A program made the translations under genes and the position numbers. This document shows positions 14,371 through 22,372 of a stretch of DNA of 64,000 nt, piece by piece. Origin of the DNA: Streptomyces acidiscabies (GTDB taxonomy: Bacteria; Actinomycetota; Actinomycetes; Streptomycetales; Streptomycetaceae). The stretch's first letter is position 1; each line of letters starts with the position of its first letter. Below the pieces are notes generated by a model. It had not been told where the DNA came from. It searched no databases and saw nothing but the letters and a program-made list of their open reading frames with translations. The stretch spans positions 930,001 through 994,000 of the forward strand of contig NZ_JAGJBY010000002.1 in the NCBI RefSeq assembly GCF_020010905.1, given 5' to 3'.

Positions 14371-15327
14371 CTACTGACCGGTGATGATCCGCACGGACTT
14401 CTCGCGATCGGCGCGCGTCCCGCTGACCGGCTGCCACTGGCTGTCGCTGTTCCCGGCGACCCAGGTCCGCCCGGCGTAGGTGACGCGCTGGATGTGCAGC
14501 GCCGAGGAGTTGGCGACAGCCCAGTGCGCGAGCTGCCACCCCCGCTCGGGCACGGACCGCCCGGCGGAGGCCGTGTCGCCGACGACGGGGAGCGCGACGG
14601 TCTCGCCGCCGCTTATCGCCGTCGGCCCCTCGGACTGCGTACTCGCCGTGGACGTCGCCGCCGTCCCCTGGACCGCGTCGCGCCCGAAGTCCCGTACGAG
14701 GGCGGCCCGTACGGCGCTCTCGCCGGTCGCGGTGACGGTCGCGTCGGGCCGCCCCGTACACGTCAGGGTCGCGGCGGACCGCCCGGTGAGGGCGGCGGCG
14801 AGGACGGTCGCGTCGGGTTCGTGCTTGGCGTACGCGTCCGGGTAGCCGCTGCGCTGGACGCGCTGCGCGGCGACCGTGAGGGGGAGGTCCTCGTAGTCGC
14901 GGACCTTCTTGAGGTGCTTGTAGAACTCGCCCGCCGAATACGCCGGGTCCTGCACCTCCGCCTCGGTGCCCCAGCCCTGCGAGGGCCGCTGCTGGAAGAG
15001 GCCGAGCGAATCCCGGTCGCCGTGCGCGAGGTTGCGCAGCCCGGACTCCTGGAGCGCGGTCGCCAGCGCGATCGTCACCGCCCGCTCAGGCATCCCGAGG
15101 TTCGTGCCGACGGCCGTGATCGTCGCCGCGTTGACGGCCTGCTCCGGCGTGAACTCGTACGTCTTCCCGCCCTTCTGGGCGGCGGCGACCCTGCACCCCG
15201 GGTCACCGGTCCCGCCGGTGATGTACTGCACCACCACATAGCCCGCGACGGCGAGCAGGACGACGACCGCGGCCAGGGAGCGCAGCAGGCGGCCAGGGCG
15301 CTTGGAGGAGGGGGACGGGGCTGACAC
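14371..15327 (-). CDS. Membrane-anchored lytic-transglycosylase-like cell-wall protein
   Basis: A 318-residue protein starting at the GTG at 15327. TACCTT (15339-15334) lies six bases upstream and no Shine-Dalgarno is seen, so the mRNA is probably leaderless. After a short basic lead it has one N-terminal membrane helix (LAAVVVLLAVAGYVVVQYI), then an extracytoplasmic region with a lysozyme-like active-site context: IALATALQESGLRNLAHGDRD, then SLGLFQQRPSQGWGT. That ESGL/GLFQQRPSQGWG pattern is seen in actinobacterial cell-wall hydrolases, with the glutamate of QESG the likely catalytic residue. Divergent from dapE, which makes the DAP precursor of the wall. Confidence 0.85.
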   Translation of the reverse strand: MSAPSPSSKRPGRLLRSLAAVVVLLAVAGYVVVQYITGGTGDPGCRVAAAQKGGKTYEFTPEQAVNAATITAVGTNLGMPERAVTIALATALQESGLRNLAHGDRDSLGLFQQRPSQGWGTEAEVQDPAYSAGEFYKHLKKVRDYEDLPLTVAAQRVQRSGYPDAYAKHEPDATVLAAALTGRSAATLTCTGRPDATVTATGESAVRAALVRDFGRDAVQGTAATSTASTQSEGPTAISGGETVALPVVGDTASAGRSVPERGWQLAHWAVANSSALHIQRVTYAGRTWVAGNSDSQWQPVSGTRADREKSVRIITGQ

Positions 15328-15398
15328 GCGTACAAGGTACTGGAGAGTACGGTTGCGCACGGGCCAGGTGGGAACACTGGTCCGATTGGTTGGCGCGT

Positions 15399-15404
15399 TA
15401 GGGT
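15399..15404 (+). promoter_or_regulatory. Probable -10 element giving leaderless dapE mRNA
   Basis: TAGGGT ends seven bases before the dapE ATG at 15412, so transcription would begin at or next to the start codon. There is no RBS upstream of dapE. Confidence 0.55.
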
Positions 15405-15411
15405 CGACACC

Positions 15412-16488
15412 ATGGCCGACACCCCGCTTGACCTCACTCTGGATGCCGCCGCGCTCACCGCGCGTCTCGTCGACTTCCCCTCCGAGAGCGGTACGGAGGA
15501 GCCTCTCGCCGACGCGATCGAGGCCGCCCTGCGCGCGCTGCCCCACCTGACGGTCGACCGTTACGGCAACAACGTCATCGCCCGTACGGGGCTGGGTCTG
15601 CCGGAGCGCGTCATCCTCGCCGGCCATATCGACACGGTCCCGATCGCCGACAACGTCCCCTCCCGCCTCGACCCCGACGGGACCCTCTGGGGCTGCGGCA
15701 CCTGTGACATGAAGTCCGGGGTGGCGGTCCAACTCCGCATCGCCGCAACGGTCGTTGCTCCCAACCGCGACCTGACCTTCATCTTCTACGACAACGAGGA
15801 GGTCGAGGCCACCCGCAACGGCCTCGGCCACGTCGCCCGCGCGCACCCCGAGTGGCTGGCCGGGGACTTCGCGGTGCTCCTGGAGCCGTCCGACGGCCAG
15901 GTGGAGGGCGGCTGCCAGGGCACCTTGCGCGTCCAGCTCCGCACGAAGGGCGAGCGCGCGCACTCCGCCCGCTCCTGGATGGGCGCCAACGCGATCCACG
16001 CCGCCGCCCCGATCCTGGCCCGCCTCGCGGCGTACGAACCCCGTCGTCCCGTCATCGACGGGCTGGAGTACCGCGAGGGGCTCAACGCGGTCGGGATCAG
16101 CGGGGGAGTGGCGGGGAACGTCATCCCGGACGAGTGCGTGGTGACCGTCAACTTCCGGTACGCGCCGGACCGCAGCGAGGACGAGGCGCTCACGCACGTC
16201 CGTGAGGTGTTCGCGGACTGCTACGAGGAGTTGACGGTCACCGACCACAGCCCCGGCGCGCTCCCCGGCCTCTCCCACCCCGCCGCAGCGGCCTTCGTCG
16301 AGGCGGTCGGCGGCAAGCCGATGCCGAAGTTCGGCTGGACGGACGTCAGCCGCTTCTCCTCGCTCGGCGTCCCCGCCGTCAACTACGGCCCCGGCAACCC
16401 CCTGTTGGCCCACAAGCGGGACGAACGCGTCGACACGGCCGCGATCCTGCACGCCGAGGAACGCCTGCGGAACTGGCTGACACGCTGA
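15412..16488 (+). CDS. dapE: Succinyl-diaminopimelate desuccinylase DapE
   Basis: A 358-residue zinc peptidase-family enzyme that hydrolyses N-succinyl-LL-DAP to LL-DAP and succinate. Metal and catalytic motifs are in order: AGHIDTVP (about 66-72), CGTCDMKSG (about 100-107, bridging Asp), YDNEEVEA (catalytic Glu pair, about 127), LLEPSDG, and a C-terminal NYGPGNPLLAHKRDE with the last zinc histidine. The length is normal for actinobacterial DapE. dapC lies upstream on the same strand. Confidence 0.96.
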   Translation: MADTPLDLTLDAAALTARLVDFPSESGTEEPLADAIEAALRALPHLTVDRYGNNVIARTGLGLPERVILAGHIDTVPIADNVPSRLDPDGTLWGCGTCDMKSGVAVQLRIAATVVAPNRDLTFIFYDNEEVEATRNGLGHVARAHPEWLAGDFAVLLEPSDGQVEGGCQGTLRVQLRTKGERAHSARSWMGANAIHAAAPILARLAAYEPRRPVIDGLEYREGLNAVGISGGVAGNVIPDECVVTVNFRYAPDRSEDEALTHVREVFADCYEELTVTDHSPGALPGLSHPAAAAFVEAVGGKPMPKFGWTDVSRFSSLGVPAVNYGPGNPLLAHKRDERVDTAAILHAEERLRNWLTR

Positions 16489-16558
16489 CGTCCCCCGCCC
16501 GTAACCCCCGCGGATCTAGGCTGAAGTACGGAAACACCAGCAAGTGAAGGGAGCGCAC

Positions 16559-17305
16559 ATGACGGTCGAGGGAACCCCCAAGCCGGAAGAGCAGCGTCTG
16601 GGGCCGGTTCTGCGCAGGCGCTCCCAAGTCACGGCGAGCACGACGGACCAGCGCCTCCTCGACGCCGGCGGCCCCTCGGACTGGGTCCACACCGACCCCT
16701 GGCGCGTCCTGCGCATCCAGTCCGAGTTCATCGAGGGCTTCGGCACGCTCGCCGAACTCCCGCCCGCGATCAGCGTGTTCGGCTCCGCCCGGACGAAGCC
16801 GGACTCCCCCGAGTACGAGGCGGGCGTCCGCCTCGGCCACGCCCTCGTCGACGCGGGCTGGGCGGTCATCACGGGCGGCGGGCCCGGCGCGATGGAGGCC
16901 GCCAACAAGGGCGCCTGCGAGGCGGGCGGCATCTCGGTCGGCCTCGGCATCGAGCTGCCCTTCGAGCAGGGCCTCAACCCCTACGTCGACATCGGCCTCA
17001 ACTTCCGCTACTTCTTCGTCCGCAAGATGATGTTCGTGAAGTACGCGCAGGGCTTCGTGGTCCTCCCGGGCGGCCTCGGCACCCTCGACGAACTCTTCGA
17101 GGCCCTGACCCTGGTCCAGACCCAGAAGGTGACCCGCTTCCCGATCGTCCTCTTCGGCACGGAGTACTGGGGCGGCCTGATCGACTGGATCAGGAACACG
17201 CTGGTCGCGGAGGGCAAGGCGTCGGAGAAGGACCTGCTCCTCTTCCACGTGACGGACGATGTGGACGAGGCGGTGGCGCTGGTGTCGAAGGAAGCGGCGC
17301 GCTGA
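16559..17305 (+). CDS. LOG-family protein (TIGR00730; probable cytokinin-type nucleotide phosphoribohydrolase)
   Basis: A 248-residue Rossmann-like protein. The ATG at 16559 has AGGGAG five bases upstream; a GTG at 16544 is less likely. Signature motifs are GGGPGAMEAANKGA (about 104-117) and LPGGLGTLDELFE (about 168-180, the PGGxGTxxE motif). Family members release the base from nucleoside 5'-monophosphates such as isopentenyl-AMP. The N-terminal 60 residues are the extension of the actinobacterial form (EEQRLGPVLRRR). M. tuberculosis Rv1205, between dapE and folP2, is a LOG enzyme, and the same neighbours are seen here. Confidence 0.93.
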   Translation: MTVEGTPKPEEQRLGPVLRRRSQVTASTTDQRLLDAGGPSDWVHTDPWRVLRIQSEFIEGFGTLAELPPAISVFGSARTKPDSPEYEAGVRLGHALVDAGWAVITGGGPGAMEAANKGACEAGGISVGLGIELPFEQGLNPYVDIGLNFRYFFVRKMMFVKYAQGFVVLPGGLGTLDELFEALTLVQTQKVTRFPIVLFGTEYWGGLIDWIRNTLVAEGKASEKDLLLFHVTDDVDEAVALVSKEAAR

Positions 17306-17306
17306 G

Positions 17307-17708
17307 CTACTGACCTGGGGCGGCGGCGTGGCTCATGGCCGCGCCGCTCCCGCCGGGACTCTTCGCCAACGGGCACCCCGTCCCCACCCGCGCCTCCAAC
17401 TCCGCTCGCAGCGCGGCCAGTTCCGCCATCCGCGCGTCAACCACCGAGATCTTCTCGGCGAACAACGCGGACAACGCCTCCGCCGAGTCCTCCGCCGCTC
17501 CCAACTCCGCGCCGTGCCGCGCGATCTCGGCGAGCGAGAACCCGAGCGTCTGCGCCGTCCGCACGTACCCCAGCCAGGGAACGGTCTCGACGGGGAAGTC
17601 CCGGTACCCGTTCCCGAGCCGTCGTCCCGCGACGATCCCGACCTTCTCGTAGAACCGGATGGTGTCCCGCGACATCCCCGTACGCGCGGCGAGTTCCCCG
17701 ATCCGCAT
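17307..17708 (-). CDS. MerR-family transcriptional regulator
   Basis: A 133-residue regulator starting MRIGELAARTGMSRDTIRFYEKVG, a typical MerR DNA-binding domain, with a GGGGGT-type RBS. A coiled-coil dimerisation helix follows (AEKISVVDARMAELAALRAELEARV), then a short tail with a single cysteine in GTGCPLAKS. It lacks the multi-cysteine metal pocket of MerR proper, so it more likely senses a small molecule or a redox signal through that one Cys. It is divergent from the gene at 17773, whose promoter has the over-long spacer and dyad expected of a MerR target. Confidence 0.9.
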   Translation of the reverse strand: MRIGELAARTGMSRDTIRFYEKVGIVAGRRLGNGYRDFPVETVPWLGYVRTAQTLGFSLAEIARHGAELGAAEDSAEALSALFAEKISVVDARMAELAALRAELEARVGTGCPLAKSPGGSGAAMSHAAAPGQ

Positions 17709-17734
17709 CTCAACCCCCGTTGCAGACTCCGGAC

Positions 17735-17766
17735 TTGACCTTGGACAGTACTCCACTGTCTACGGT
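17735..17766 (+). promoter_or_regulatory. MerR-type promoter/operator with 20-bp spacer and internal dyad
   Basis: TTGACC (17735-17740) and TACGGT (17761-17766) are separated by exactly 20 bases. Within the spacer, GACAGT (17744-17749) and ACTGTC (17755-17760) form a perfect 6-bp inverted repeat around 5 bases. The over-long spacer with a central dyad is the hallmark of promoters untwisted by MerR proteins. The next gene's ATG lies six bases past the -10, so the transcript should be leaderless. Confidence 0.8.
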
Positions 17767-17772
17767 CCCCCC

Positions 17773-18216
17773 ATGTCTGTCTCCCACCCCGGGTACCTCC
17801 GCCTGGTACGCGTCAGCGCCTGGTACGACCTCCTGATCACCGCGGGTTTCGCCACCCCCTGGACCTACCACCTCACCCACGCGGCACTCTCCTCCCTGGG
17901 CACCACCCTGCACCTGGGCCCGCTACCTCCCACCACCCTTCTCCAGACCCTCTACGCCAACCTCATGGCCTCCGTGGTCATCATCTGGTCCGTCCTGCGC
18001 ATCCGCCACACCCTCCCCGTCCACGGCCTCTACGACGGCGCGGCGCGCGTCCTGTTCTCCACCTGGCTGGCGTACGCACTGGCCCACGGCATCAAGGTCC
18101 TGTGGCTGTTCCTGCTGGTGGAGGCGGCGTTCGGCATCGCGCAACTCCTGCCGTGGCGCCACGCGCGCACCGAGGTGCGGGTCGCCGGAACGCCGTCCTC
18201 CGTCACTCGATCCTGA
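17773..18216 (+). CDS. Four-helix integral membrane protein, probable MerR-regulon member
   Basis: A 147-residue protein with about four membrane helices (LLITAGFATPWTYHL; YANLMASVVIIWSVL; VLFSTWLAYALAHGI; VLWLFLLVEAAFGIAQLL). The ATG at 17773 coincides with the predicted transcription start. No family is recognised. Its only strong context is the divergent MerR gene and the shared promoter, so it is probably the induced response gene. Confidence 0.8.
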   Translation: MSVSHPGYLRLVRVSAWYDLLITAGFATPWTYHLTHAALSSLGTTLHLGPLPPTTLLQTLYANLMASVVIIWSVLRIRHTLPVHGLYDGAARVLFSTWLAYALAHGIKVLWLFLLVEAAFGIAQLLPWRHARTEVRVAGTPSSVTRS

Positions 18217-18222
18217 CCCACC

Positions 18223-19083
18223 TCACGCCAACCCCCGCCGCGCGACCGCCGGTTCACGGTGCCCGGCGATCGACGCCACCATGTCGAGCACCTGCCGCGT
18301 CTCCGCGACCTCGTGGACGCGGTAGACCTGCGCCCCCAGCCACGCCGACACCGCCGTCGTGGCCAGCGTCCCGATCAGGCGTTCCTTCACCGGCCGGTCC
18401 AGCGTCTCGCCGACGAAGTCCTTGTTGGACAGCGAGACCAGGACCGGCCAGCCGGTGGCGGTCATCTCGCTCAGACGCCGCGTCGCCTCCAGGCTGTGCC
18501 GCGTGTTCTTGCCGAAGTCGTGGCCGGGGTCGATGAGGATCGACTCGCGGGGGACGCCGAGAGCGGCGGCGCGTTCCGCCAGGCCGACGGTCACGTCGAG
18601 GATGTCGGTCATGACGTCGTCGTACGCGACCCGGTGAGGCCGTGTACGCGGCTCAGAGCGTCCGGCGTGCGTGCAGACCAACCCCACCCCGTACCGCGCC
18701 GCAACCTCCGCCAGACCCGGGTCCACGCCTCCCCAGGCGTCGTTCAGAAGATCAGCGCCGGCCTCGCAGACCGCCTCGCCGACGGACGCGCGCCACGTGT
18801 CGACGCTGATGACCACCTCGGGGAACCGGCGCCGGACCTCCGCGACGAAACCGACCGTCCGGCGGGCCTCCTCCTCGGCGGTGACCTCCTCGCCGGGCCC
18901 CGCCTTGACGCCGCCGATGTCGACGATCGCGGCACCCTCGGAAACGGCCTGCGCCACGCGCGCGAGCGCGGGCTCGTCGGCGAAGGTCGCGCCCTGGTCG
19001 TAGAAGGAGTCGGGCGTCCGGTTGACGATCGCCATGATCACCGGTTCGTGCGGACCGAATTCACGCCTGCCCAGCCTGAGCAT
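18223..19083 (-). CDS. folP2: Dihydropteroate synthase-family protein, FolP2 type
   Basis: A 286-residue TIM-barrel protein of the DHPS family. It starts at ATG 19083 after AGGAG/AGGGG. Recognisable elements are MAIVNRTPDSFYDQG, SVDTWRA, LLNDAWGG, IDPGHDFGKNTRHSLE, SNKDFVGET and VYRVHEV. Several substrate positions differ from canonical DHPS: the conserved DIGGEST-type motif reads VDIGGVKAG, and the S-R-K motif reads SNKD. This is the FolP2 pattern; M. tuberculosis FolP2 is reported to lack DHPS activity. A role outside folate synthesis is likely. Confidence 0.9.
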   Translation of the reverse strand: MLRLGRREFGPHEPVIMAIVNRTPDSFYDQGATFADEPALARVAQAVSEGAAIVDIGGVKAGPGEEVTAEEEARRTVGFVAEVRRRFPEVVISVDTWRASVGEAVCEAGADLLNDAWGGVDPGLAEVAARYGVGLVCTHAGRSEPRTRPHRVAYDDVMTDILDVTVGLAERAAALGVPRESILIDPGHDFGKNTRHSLEATRRLSEMTATGWPVLVSLSNKDFVGETLDRPVKERLIGTLATTAVSAWLGAQVYRVHEVAETRQVLDMVASIAGHREPAVARRGLA

Positions 19084-19198
19084 CCCCTGTGACCTCTCCT
19101 AGTACATGCGGGACATCCGCCGCCTGAGACCCTAACTGTCAGACCCGCATGGCACGATCAGGGACAAGACACGTCCGACGTTCGAGCGGGGCCCGCCG

Positions 19199-19540
19199 AT
19201 GGTTATGTTCTTGTTCCTGGTCATCGCGCTCGCCGTGGTGGTCGCCGCGGTGACGCTCGCCGTGGTGGGCGGCGGGGAGGGTACGGGCCCGCTGCCGGAG
19301 GAGTCGCCGCAGCGGCTGCACGACCCGCTGCCGTGGGACCGCCCGGTCACGCGGGCGGACGTCGACAGCCTCCGCTTCCCGCTCGCCGCGCGCGGCTACC
19401 GCATGTCGGACGTGGACGACGCGCTGGGCAGACTCGCCGCGGAACTCGCGGAGCGCGACGCCCGGATCGCCGACCTGGAGGCCGCGCTGACGCCCCCGCG
19501 CGTGTCCGTCGAGAAGGCCGCCCCGGAGGACACCCAGTGA
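19199..19540 (+). CDS. Small membrane-anchored DivIVA-domain protein
   Basis: A 113-residue protein with an N-terminal membrane helix (MFLFLVIALAVVVAAVTLAVV), a proline-containing linker, and a short DivIVA-like segment (SLRFPLAARGYRMSDVDDALGRLAAELAER) predicted to form a coiled coil. DivIVA modules bind curved membranes at poles and septa. The start could be ATG 19199 or ATG 19205. Its TGA overlaps the tag GTG by four bases. Confidence 0.85.
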   Translation: MVMFLFLVIALAVVVAAVTLAVVGGGEGTGPLPEESPQRLHDPLPWDRPVTRADVDSLRFPLAARGYRMSDVDDALGRLAAELAERDARIADLEAALTPPRVSVEKAAPEDTQ

Positions 19541-20109
19541 CCGACGCCCTCGCCGGTCCGGACGGCGTCCCGCGCTGCCCCTGGGCGCTCTCCACGCCGG
19601 ACTACGTCACGTACCACGACGAGGAGTGGGGCCGCCCCGTCCACGGCGACGACGCCCTCTTCGAGCGCCTCAGCCTGGAGGCGTTCCAGTCGGGCCTCTC
19701 CTGGATCACGATCCTGCGCCGCCGCCCCACCTTCCGTACGGCGTTCAGCGGCTTCCGGATCGCCGAGGTGGCCGCGTTCACGGACGAGGACCGTACGCGC
19801 CTGCTGGCCGACCCCGGGATCATCCGCAACCGCGCGAAGGTCGACGCGACGATGGCCAACGCGCGCGTACTGGCCGACTGGACGCCGGGCGACCTGGACG
19901 AGCTGATCTGGTCCCACGCGCCGCAGGAACCCCGCAAGCCGCCGAGGACCCTGTCCGACGTACCCGCCGTGACGGACGAGTCGAAGGCGCTGGCGAAGGA
20001 GCTGAAGAAGCGGGGCCTGAGGTTCGTGGGACCGACGACGGCGTACGCGCTGATGCAGGCGTGCGGGCTGGTCAACGACCACCTGGAGGACTGCGGCGCG
20101 CGGGGTTAG
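19537..20109 (+). CDS. tag: DNA-3-methyladenine glycosylase I
   Basis: A 190-residue base-excision enzyme that removes 3-methyladenine from alkylated DNA. Zinc-binding and family motifs are present: RCPWALSTPDYVTYHDEEWG at the N terminus, SWITILRRRPTFR (helix-hairpin-helix region), FVGPTTAYALMQACG, and the C-terminal VNDHLEDC that completes the zinc site with the N-terminal Cys and His. The start overlaps the DivIVA-domain gene stop. It ends converging on the enoyl-CoA hydratase gene with a 4-base overlap of stop codons. Confidence 0.94.
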   Translation: MTDALAGPDGVPRCPWALSTPDYVTYHDEEWGRPVHGDDALFERLSLEAFQSGLSWITILRRRPTFRTAFSGFRIAEVAAFTDEDRTRLLADPGIIRNRAKVDATMANARVLADWTPGDLDELIWSHAPQEPRKPPRTLSDVPAVTDESKALAKELKKRGLRFVGPTTAYALMQACGLVNDHLEDCGARG

Positions 20110-20897
20110 CGCCCCACGTACTTCGGCTTCTCCTTGTTGACGAACGCCGTCACCGCGATCCGGTGGTCCTCCGCCGCGCCCGCGCGGGACTGCAACTCGT
20201 CCTCCTTGTCGAGCGTCTCCGTCAACGAGTGCGTCAACCCGAACGCGACCGACTCCTTGAGCGCGGCGTACGCGACGGTCGGCCCCTCGGCGAGCGCGCG
20301 GGCCACCTTCAGCGCCTCTTCCCGCAAGGAAGCCGCGGGGACGACCCGGTTGGCGATCCCGAGGTCCAGCGCGTCCTGCGCACCGATGTTGCGCGGGAAC
20401 AGCAGCAGGTCCATCGCCCGGGACGGCCCCACCACGCGCGGGAGCGTCCACGAGATCCCGGAGTCGGCGGTGAGCGCGACCCCCGCGAACGACGTGTTGA
20501 AAGAGGCCGTGTCGGCGACGATCCGGTAATCGGCGGCCAGCGCGAACCCGAACCCGGCACCGGCGGCGACCCCGTTGACGGCGACGACGACCGGCTTCGC
20601 GGCACCCGTCAGCGCGCGCGTGATGGGGTTGTAGTGCTCGCCGACCGTGCTCATCACGACGTCCGACCCCTCGGCGAGCAGCCCGATGTGCTCCTTGAGG
20701 TCCTGGCCCACGCAGAACGCGCGCTCCCCGGCGGCGGTCAGCAGGATCGCGCGTGCGTCGGGATCGCTCGCAGCGGACTCGACGGCATCCCGCAGCGCGA
20801 CCTTCGTCGCGACGTTCAGCGCGTTCATCGCCTCCGGACGGTTCACGGTGATGATCGCGAGCCCATCGGTCACCTCGTACAGCACGCTGTCGGCCAT
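20106..20897 (-). CDS. Enoyl-CoA hydratase/isomerase family protein
   Basis: A 263-residue crotonase-fold protein. The ATG at 20897 is preceded by GAGGGG. The CoA-binding loop (FCVGQDLKEH) and oxyanion-hole loop (NGVAAGAGFGFALAADYRI) are clear. At the usual second catalytic glutamate (about 134-144) the sequence reads GVALTADSGISWTLPRVVG, the PaaG/isomerase-like form with Asp in place of Glu, so it may be an isomerase rather than a hydratase. The substrate is not evident. TAA stop, uncommon at this GC. Confidence 0.9.
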   Translation of the reverse strand: MADSVLYEVTDGLAIITVNRPEAMNALNVATKVALRDAVESAASDPDARAILLTAAGERAFCVGQDLKEHIGLLAEGSDVVMSTVGEHYNPITRALTGAAKPVVVAVNGVAAGAGFGFALAADYRIVADTASFNTSFAGVALTADSGISWTLPRVVGPSRAMDLLLFPRNIGAQDALDLGIANRVVPAASLREEALKVARALAEGPTVAYAALKESVAFGLTHSLTETLDKEDELQSRAGAAEDHRIAVTAFVNKEKPKYVGR

Positions 20898-21259
20898 GGA
20901 GTTGTCCCCTCCGCATCGAAAAATAACGTCGCCAGGGACACAGCATGGCGGAGTCCGCCGTCCGAGGACCGGACGGAGCGTGTGACCTGCGTCAAAGAAT
21001 ACGGCCCTGTTCTCGGACGGCCTAACGCGGCGAGGCGGCGCAGTATCGCAGCCACACCGCCGAATTGGGTGGTTTTGCTCAGGCGCGTTGCCCAAGCGAT
21101 GCCGTCCGAAGTTGGTCATCGGGTCCTGAGATGCGGGATAATGGCTTGGAAGCAATGTGTTCGATGCCGGTGTCGCGTGTCCCACGCAGGACCGCGCGGT
21201 GCCCTCTCCAGGGGCCGTCGGCTTTGACGGTTGAGCTGGTTTCAGGAAGGGGAACGAGC
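20898..21259. other. Intergenic region with the promoter and leader of the DUF3117 gene
   Basis: About 360 bases with no supported gene. A possible promoter is TTGGTC (21112-21117) and GATAAT (21137-21142) with a 19-base spacer, which would give a leader of about 110 nucleotides. Inside that leader GCCCTCTCCAGGGGC could fold into a small hairpin. The minus strand near 20900-20950 holds the enoyl-CoA hydratase RBS and probably its promoter. Confidence 0.5.
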
Positions 21260-21427
21260 ATGGCGGCCATGAAGCCGCGGACGGGCGACGGCCCGCTTGA
21301 GGTGACCAAAGAGGGGCGGGGCATCGTCATGCGCGTTCCGCTCGAAGGCGGCGGGCGGCTCGTCGTCGAGCTGACCCCAGACGAGGCCACAGCGCTCGGA
21401 GAGGCCCTCAACAAGGTCGTCAGCTGA
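21260..21427 (+). CDS. DUF3117 family protein
   Basis: A 55-residue protein starting MAAMKPRTGDGPLEVTKEG, an almost invariant beginning of the DUF3117 family of actinobacteria (M. tuberculosis Rv1211). AAGGGG lies upstream. The rest (RVPLEGGGRLVVELTPDEAT) predicts a small beta-sheet plus helix. Function unknown. Ends before a strong terminator. Confidence 0.95.
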   Translation: MAAMKPRTGDGPLEVTKEGRGIVMRVPLEGGGRLVVELTPDEATALGEALNKVVS

Positions 21428-21446
21428 TCGCAACAAGCAGCCCCTT

Positions 21447-21490
21447 ACGACAGTCCCGGCATCGCGTGCGGCGCCGGGGCTGTCGTTTTC
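21447..21490. terminator. Bidirectional terminator between DUF3117 and O-methyltransferase genes
   Basis: ACGACAG-T-CCCGGC (21447-21460) pairs with GCCGGG-G-CTGTCGT (about 21473-21486), 13 pairs around one T/G position, followed by TTTTC. It serves two convergent genes. Confidence 0.85.
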
Positions 21491-21508
21491 ACCGGGCGGG
21501 TACGTCGC

Positions 21509-22141
21509 TCAGCGCTTGACCGCGCACAGCAGCCCGTCGCCCACCGGCAGCAGCGACACCACCAGCTCGGTGCTCTCGCGCACCGTGCGCAGCAGCTCGC
21601 GCACGCGTACGACCTCCGTCGGCTGGGGACCGGAGTCGACGGTACGGCCGTTGGCGAACACGCCCTCGAAGACGACCAGCCCGCCCGGCCGCAGCAGGCG
21701 CAACGATTCAGCTAGGTAGTCCAGCAGCTCCAGCCGGTCGCCGTCGCAGAAGACGAGGTCGTAGCCGGAGTCGGCGAGACGCGGCAGGACGTCCAGCGCG
21801 CGCCCGGGGATGAACCGCGCCCGGTTGCTGGCGAACCCGCACGCGCGGAAGGCCTGCCGGGCGAACTGCTGGTGCTCAGGCTCGGGGTCGACGGTCGTCA
21901 GGACGCCGTCGGGACGCATGCCGTGCAGGAGATGGAGACCGGAGACGCCGGTGCCGGTGCCGATCTCGGCGACCGCCTTCGCGTCGACCGTGGCGGCCAG
22001 CAACCGCAGCGCGGCGCCCGTGCTGGGCGACACCGAGCGCAGCCCTGCCTCACGGGCCCGGTCGCGGGCCCAGAGCAGCGCGTCGTCCTCGGCGGCGTAG
22101 GCGTCGGCGAACGCCCAGCTTGCCTGCCGGTTGCCGGTAAT
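21509..22141 (-). CDS. SAM-dependent O-methyltransferase (class I, Rv1220c-like)
   Basis: A methyltransferase with the SAM motif AVAEIGTGTGVSG, an acidic VDPEPEH motif II, YDLVFCDGDR, and a C-terminal LLPVGDGLLCAVKR, matching the actinobacterial family beside sigE. The start is a problem: no ATG, GTG or TTG lies near the conserved N terminus (GNRQASWAFADAYAAEDD). An ATT at 22141 has GGAG ideally spaced upstream and would give 210 residues; the nearest usual start is GTG 22264, with no RBS, giving 251 residues. I report the ATT version with low start confidence. Confidence 0.85.
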   Translation of the reverse strand: MTGNRQASWAFADAYAAEDDALLWARDRAREAGLRSVSPSTGAALRLLAATVDAKAVAEIGTGTGVSGLHLLHGMRPDGVLTTVDPEPEHQQFARQAFRACGFASNRARFIPGRALDVLPRLADSGYDLVFCDGDRLELLDYLAESLRLLRPGGLVVFEGVFANGRTVDSGPQPTEVVRVRELLRTVRESTELVVSLLPVGDGLLCAVKR

Positions 22142-22372
22142 GACCCTCTCCTGTTCCCCATGATGTGCCTCGGCGTGACTGTATCCGCTGCGGGCGGGAA
22201 CCCGCAGATGGGACCGCGCGTTTGAAGGGGTGGGAACGGTGATGGGGGGACACAGTTGGATCACGGCGGCGGGTGGCGCGGCGAGTTCGGACAGACGCAG
22301 TTGTATGAGCCGTGTCAGCCCAGATCAAATTCAGGTAAAACCGCTTATCCGGAGCTAACGGGCGAGGTGGCT

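Noticed and set aside
14371..16452. A 693-codon N-terminally extended form of the lytic-type protein
   Set aside because: The extension is antisense to dapE. The GTG at 15327 gives a normal membrane-anchored protein with a likely promoter.
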